Position numbers and translations under genes: made by a program. DNA of 64,000 bases from Actinomycetota bacterium (lineage in GTDB: Bacteria; Actinomycetota; Acidimicrobiia; Acidimicrobiales; MedAcidi-G1): contig JABHCN010000009.1 of assembly GCA_018673475.1 (NCBI GenBank), positions 58,367 to 122,366 of the forward strand, in the 5' to 3' direction. The notes below the pieces were generated by a model that worked only from the letters and a program-made list of their open reading frames with translations, ran no database searches and was not told the origin of the DNA. Position 1 is the first letter of the stretch, and each line of letters starts with the position of its first letter. Positions 60,428-64,000 of the stretch are shown piece by piece.

Positions 60428-61086
60428 CAGAACAGCTTCAGCTCATTTGACTCGATGCCGCGCAGGTCGTCGTAGTCGACCTCCAGCCACTCGATGTCAC
60501 GGTCGTCGGCCAGCACCCTCGCCTGCGGTCTGACCTCCTGGGCCACGAACATGCCGCGCACCGGTCTGAGCATTGGATCCCTGTTGAGGAAGTCCAGGTA
60601 GCGGGTGAGCTGTTCCACCCCGTCTATCTCGCCCCGGCGCTTCACCTCGATGGCAACAGCCACACCGTCGGCGTCTCGACACAACAGGTCTACCGGACCA
60701 ACTGCGGTCGGGTACTCGCGGCGGACGAGGCGAAGGTCGTCGGCCATGAAGGTGGGGTCGGCAGCCAGCAGCTCCTGCAGATGTGCCTCGACACCGTCCT
60801 TCTGGAGGCCCGGATCGTCGCCGAGCGGGTATTCCGTGTCGCTGATCACCTCATGGAGGGTGATCGTGAGGGTCTCGCCCTTCGGGTTGCGGACGATCCA
60901 GGAGCCCTCCTCCTCGATGAGCGTGTTCGGCGCGGTCATCCAGTTGAGCGGCTTGTAGGCACCGCCGTCGGCGTGGATCGCCACGCACCCGTCGGCCTTG
61001 ACCATGAGCAGGCGGGTGGCTTCGGGAAGGTGGGCGGTGAGGCGTCCGTCGTAGTCGACGGTGCAGCGGGCGATGACGAGGCGCAT
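60427..61086 (-). CDS. nucS: NucS/EndoMS mismatch endonuclease
   Basis: A 219-residue RecB-fold nuclease that makes double-strand cuts at mismatches and replaces MutS/MutL in Actinobacteria. The N-terminal dimerisation domain (~1-105) is followed by the nuclease core with Asp133 (GPVDLLCRD), Glu147 and Lys149 (AIEVKRRG). The C-terminus ends in ELKLF, a beta-clamp-binding type tail. It lies 10 bases downstream of cysQ. In this window the fidelity protein NucS therefore coexists with an SOS-induced mutasome. Confidence 0.94.
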   Translation of the reverse strand: MRLVIARCTVDYDGRLTAHLPEATRLLMVKADGCVAIHADGGAYKPLNWMTAPNTLIEEEGSWIVRNPKGETLTITLHEVISDTEYPLGDDPGLQKDGVEAHLQELLAADPTFMADDLRLVRREYPTAVGPVDLLCRDADGVAVAIEVKRRGEIDGVEQLTRYLDFLNRDPMLRPVRGMFVAQEVRPQARVLADDRDIEWLEVDYDDLRGIESNELKLF

Positions 61087-61096
61087 GGGGTTTCAG

Positions 61097-61867
61097 TCAG
61101 AGCAGGCCGGACAGGGTTGCCGCCACGGCATCGGCCAGCTCGGCCCGACAGATCACCAGGTCGGGCAGGTAGGGGTCTGCGTGGTTGTAGGTGAGGGGCG
61201 ACCCGTCAAGGCGTGAGGTGTGGAGGCCGACCTGAGCGGCCACTGCCACCGGGGCGCAGTTGTCCCACTCGTACTGGCCGCCCGAGTGGACGTACACGTC
61301 GGCCTCTCCGCGGACCAAGGCCATGGCCTTGGCTCCGGCAGAGCCCATCTCAACGAGGACGCCACCCAGTGCCTCGGCTACGGCGAGCGCCTCGGCCGGG
61401 GGTCGGGTTCGGCTCACGACCACCCGTGGCTGGTCGGGAACCGGTGAGAATTCGGTCGCTTCCGCCGCCGCGTCTGTGGAAAGCGTCACTCCCAGAGCGG
61501 GTAGTGCAACGGCTCCTACCGTCGGGAGGCCACCCTCGGCGAGGGCCACGTGTACCGCCCAGTCGGTTCGCGGAGGCTCGCTGAACTCGCGGGTTCCGTC
61601 CAGGGGGTCGATGATCCAGACCCTCTGCGCACCGGAGCGGTCCGGGTGGACTCGGTGGGCCGCCCCCTCCTCCGAGAGCACCGCGTCACCTGGCCTCTCG
61701 GTGGCCAGCGCCGCCATGAGGAGGTCGTGGGCCTGCCGGTCGCCTGCCTCACGTAGTTCCTGCCGGGTAGCCCCCTCGTCGGCCAGACGGGCGCGTACCT
61801 CACACAACAGGTTCCCGGCGGTTGTGGCGAGGGCCTCCGCCAGTGCGTGGTCTTCGGGTGTGGCCAT
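61097..61867 (-). CDS. cysQ: 3'(2'),5'-bisphosphate nucleotidase, CysQ/inositol-monophosphatase family
   Basis: A 256-residue metal-dependent phosphatase. The metal site is LSEEGA (~63-68) and WIIDPLDGTREF (~82-93), and the second aspartate motif is QYEWDNCAPVA. It would remove the 3'-phosphate from PAP, the inhibitory by-product of sulfate assimilation. Position divergent from cysD supports CysQ over a general inositol phosphatase. ATG 61867 follows AAAAGGTGAG; the longer open frame upstream crosses the cysD promoter. Confidence 0.88.
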   Translation of the reverse strand: MATPEDHALAEALATTAGNLLCEVRARLADEGATRQELREAGDRQAHDLLMAALATERPGDAVLSEEGAAHRVHPDRSGAQRVWIIDPLDGTREFSEPPRTDWAVHVALAEGGLPTVGAVALPALGVTLSTDAAAEATEFSPVPDQPRVVVSRTRPPAEALAVAEALGGVLVEMGSAGAKAMALVRGEADVYVHSGGQYEWDNCAPVAVAAQVGLHTSRLDGSPLTYNHADPYLPDLVICRAELADAVAATLSGLL

Positions 61868-61880
61868 GTGCTCACCTTTT

Positions 61881-61934
61881 CTCGTGCCTGGTGCGGTGGT
61901 GGCGCCAGCGCCGGCAATACGATCTAGGCACGAG
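61881..61934. promoter_or_regulatory. Inverted repeat in the cysQ-cysD divergent promoter
   Basis: CTCGTGCC (61881-61888) and GGCACGAG (61927-61934) are exact inverted copies 38 bases apart in the 91-base divergent region. They could be paired sites for a regulator of sulfate assimilation. Confidence 0.4.
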
Positions 61935-61958
61935 TATCGCCCGTCTTCCGGGGTTTCC

Positions 61959-62882
61959 ATGACAGCCACCTCCACCAATGCCTACGAGCTAAGCCACCTC
62001 GGGTTCCTCGAGGCGGAGTCCATCCACGTCTTCCGTGAGGTGGCCGCCGAGTTCGAACGTCCCTGCCTGCTGTTCTCGGGTGGCAAGGACTCGATAGTCA
62101 TGCTGCGCCTGGCGGTCAAGGCCTTTGCTCCGGCACGCCTGCCCTTCCCTGTCATGCACGTGGACACCGGCCACAACTTTCCCGAGGTGATCGAGTTTCG
62201 CGACCGCTGCCTGGCTGAGGCCGGCGCCCGCCTGGTCGTGGCCTCTGTGCAGAAGTCCATCGACGAGGGCAGGGTCATCGAGGAGACAGGCCCCAGGGCC
62301 AGCCGCAACCGCCTCCAGACCACGGCGCTGCTTGACGCCATCGCCGAACATGGTTTCGACTCGCTATTTGGAGGGGCCCGCCGTGACGAGGAGAAGGCCC
62401 GGGCCAAGGAGCGGGTCTATTCGTTCCGCGACGAGTTCGGCCAGTGGGATCCCAAGAACCAGCGTCCCGAGGTCTGGAGCCTCTACAACGGCCGCATCCG
62501 TCGCGGTGAGCACATCCGGGTGTTCCCCATCTCCAACTGGACCGAGTTGGACATCTGGCAGTACATCCAGCACGAGGGTGTGGAGATCCCGGGCGTCTAC
62601 TACGCACACGACCGTTCGGTGTTCGAACGCGACGGCATGCTCCTGGCGGAGAGCCCGTTCATAGAGCAACTCCCCGGCGAGGATGTAGCCACCCGACGGG
62701 TGCGCTACCGAACGGTCGGCGACATGAGTTGCACCGGGGCCGTCGAGTCGGCGGCGACCACCATCGACCAGGTCATCGAGGAGGTCTCGGCCACCCGGAT
62801 CACCGAGCGGGGTGCCACCCGTGCCGACGACCGTGTCTCCGAGGCCGCAATGGAGGACCGCAAGAAGGAGGGGTACTTCTGA
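61959..62882 (+). CDS. cysD: Sulfate adenylyltransferase subunit 2 (CysD)
   Basis: A 307-residue PP-loop enzyme that, with CysN, makes adenosine 5'-phosphosulfate from ATP and sulfate. The PP-loop FSGGKDSIVML (~38-48) and the GGARRDEEKARAKERVYSFRD segment (~135-155) are family signatures; the C-terminus ends in MEDRKKEGYF as in other CysD proteins. ATG 61959 gives the usual length; the open frame before it is a shadow of cysQ. The stop overlaps the cysN ATG (TGATG). Confidence 0.96.
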   Translation: MTATSTNAYELSHLGFLEAESIHVFREVAAEFERPCLLFSGGKDSIVMLRLAVKAFAPARLPFPVMHVDTGHNFPEVIEFRDRCLAEAGARLVVASVQKSIDEGRVIEETGPRASRNRLQTTALLDAIAEHGFDSLFGGARRDEEKARAKERVYSFRDEFGQWDPKNQRPEVWSLYNGRIRRGEHIRVFPISNWTELDIWQYIQHEGVEIPGVYYAHDRSVFERDGMLLAESPFIEQLPGEDVATRRVRYRTVGDMSCTGAVESAATTIDQVIEEVSATRITERGATRADDRVSEAAMEDRKKEGYF

Positions 62883-64000
62883 TGGAGCTCCTCAGGTTCG
62901 CCACAGCCGGCAGCGTCGACGACGGCAAGTCCACGCTCATCGGCCGCCTTCTCTACGACACCAAGGCCATCTTCCAGGACCAGCTGGAGTCCGTCGAGCG
63001 GACGTCGCAGCAGATGGGCAACGAGTACACCAACCTTGCCCTGCTGACCGACGGTCTGCGTGCCGAGCGTGAGCAGGGCATCACCATTGACGTCGCCTAC
63101 CGCTACTTCGCCACGCCCCGACGCAAGTTCATAATCGCCGACACTCCCGGCCACATCCAGTACACGCGCAACATGGTCACGGGCGCCTCCACCGCCGACC
63201 TGGCCCTGGTGCTCGTCGACGTCCGCAAGGGCGTGGTCGAGCAGTCCCGTAGGCACGCCTTCCTGGCGTCGCTGCTGCGGATTCCCCACCTCGTCGTGTG
63301 CGTCAACAAGATGGACCTGGTCGACTTCGACCAGGACGCCTACGAGAAGGTCAAGGCCGAGTTCCGCGACTTCGCCATGAAGCTGGATGTCAACGACCTC
63401 ACCTTCATCCCGGTGTCGGCACTTCACGGCGACAACATCGTTGAGCGCTCGCTGAACACCCCGTGGTACGAGGGCACCTCGCTGCTGCACCACCTCGAGG
63501 AGGTGCACATCGCCAGCGACCGGAACCTCATCGACGCCCGCTTCCCCGTCCAGTACGTGATCCGTCCCCAGACCGATGAGCACCACGACTACCGCGGCTA
63601 TGCGGGCGCCGTGGTGGGCGGAGTGTTCAAGCCCGGCGACGAGGTCATGGTCCTGCCCAGCGGGTTCACCACGACCATCGAGTCGGTGGATACGTTCGAT
63701 GGGCCGGTCGATGAGGCCTTCGCTCCCATGTCGGTCACCGTTCGCCTCACCGACGACCTTGATGTGTCCCGCGGCGACATGATCTGTCGACCCAACAACC
63801 AGCCGTCGGCGGGCCAGGACATCGACGCGATGGTCTGCTGGATGTCTGAGGCCTCCTCGCTGACGCCCCGTATGAAGTTGGCCATCAAGCACACCACCCG
63901 GTCAGCGCGGGCCATGGTCACCGACCTCCGCTATCGGCTCGACGTCAACACCCTCCACCGTGATGAGGCGGCGACCTCGCTGGGCCTCAACGAGATCGGC
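62882..64000 (+). CDS. cysN: Sulfate adenylyltransferase subunit 1 (CysN), 3' truncated by window end
   Basis: The first 373 residues of the GTPase subunit that drives APS synthesis. GTP-binding motifs are G1 GSVDDGKST (~10-18), G2 in EQGITIDVAYRY, G3 DTPGH (~87-91) and G4 NKMD (~142-145), followed by the EF-Tu-like domain 2. No stop occurs before base 64000. Full CysN is about 420-440 residues, or about 600 when fused to APS kinase, so the type cannot be decided here. Confidence 0.95.
   Translation, partial: MELLRFATAGSVDDGKSTLIGRLLYDTKAIFQDQLESVERTSQQMGNEYTNLALLTDGLRAEREQGITIDVAYRYFATPRRKFIIADTPGHIQYTRNMVTGASTADLALVLVDVRKGVVEQSRRHAFLASLLRIPHLVVCVNKMDLVDFDQDAYEKVKAEFRDFAMKLDVNDLTFIPVSALHGDNIVERSLNTPWYEGTSLLHHLEEVHIASDRNLIDARFPVQYVIRPQTDEHHDYRGYAGAVVGGVFKPGDEVMVLPSGFTTTIESVDTFDGPVDEAFAPMSVTVRLTDDLDVSRGDMICRPNNQPSAGQDIDAMVCWMSEASSLTPRMKLAIKHTTRSARAMVTDLRYRLDVNTLHRDEAATSLGLNEIG

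Overview
The window is high-GC actinobacterial DNA. Markers for this are a mycothiol-conjugate amidase (Mca), a NucS/EndoMS nuclease, the ImuA'/ImuB/DnaE2 mutasome with Gram-positive-type LexA boxes, and several flavin/F420-type LLM oxidoreductases. The style (dense ATGA/GTGA overlaps, many apparently leaderless genes, catabolic expansion of LLM enzymes, amidohydrolases and Mo-hydroxylases) fits a free-living, probably aquatic, member of Acidimicrobiia. That placement is an inference; no rRNA is present.

Layout. 0-4.2 kb: the end of a polytopic membrane protein, an SOS-controlled imuA'-imuB pair, a phosphoribosyltransferase and a Phd/PIN toxin-antitoxin pair. 4.3-18.0 kb: an amidase and a small DauR-type regulator on the minus strand. 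Divergent from them is a plus-strand operon with a three-subunit Mo-hydroxylase, an M20 carbamoylase-type hydrolase, a nitrilase-type carbamoylase, a fused Fe-S/Mo hydroxylase, an SsnA-like amidohydrolase, an LLM enzyme and an 8-oxoguanine-deaminase-like enzyme. 18.0-28.9 kb: a minus-strand operon facing it, with LLM, amidohydrolase, a FAD-type subunit, an XdhD-like Mo-hydroxylase whose ferredoxin region has lost all cluster cysteines, amidohydrolase, XdhC, YqeB/EF2563, LLM and a VanX-like dipeptidase. 28.9-34.9 kb: RidA, a Ssu/Tau-type ABC pair, two LLM enzymes and an FAD oxidoreductase. 34.9-46.9 kb: UbiD, a cytosine-deaminase-like enzyme, UbiX, creatininase, a thiamine-binding-type protein, a complete BMP/nucleoside-type ABC importer and two fold-type-II PLP enzymes. 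47-64 kb: mostly housekeeping. It holds a secreted peptidoglycan-binding protein, dnaE2 (identical SOS box), an MgtE-like transporter with a PhoU/RCK protein, SPFH-NfeD, mca, an SCP2 protein, a YdjC-type deacetylase, a nuclease lipoprotein, PAP2, a geranylgeranyl-reductase-type enzyme, nucS, cysQ, cysD and the start of cysN.

How it may work together (inference): the 4-47 kb block looks like an import-and-dismantle system for nitrogen heterocycles (purine-, pyrimidine- or hydantoin-like). Uptake would be by the BMP-type importer, hydroxylation by molybdenum enzymes, deamination or ring opening by amidohydrolases, carbamoyl or amide release by the M20, nitrilase and amidase enzymes, clean-up by RidA and the PLP enzymes, and decarboxylation by UbiD with prenyl-FMN from UbiX. 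YqeB, XdhC and SsnA-like proteins together recall the selenium-dependent Mo-hydroxylase cluster of E. coli (yge/ygf) and Enterococcus. No tRNA, rRNA, CRISPR array, insertion sequence or prophage was recognised, and no stretch longer than about 180 bases lacks a gene.
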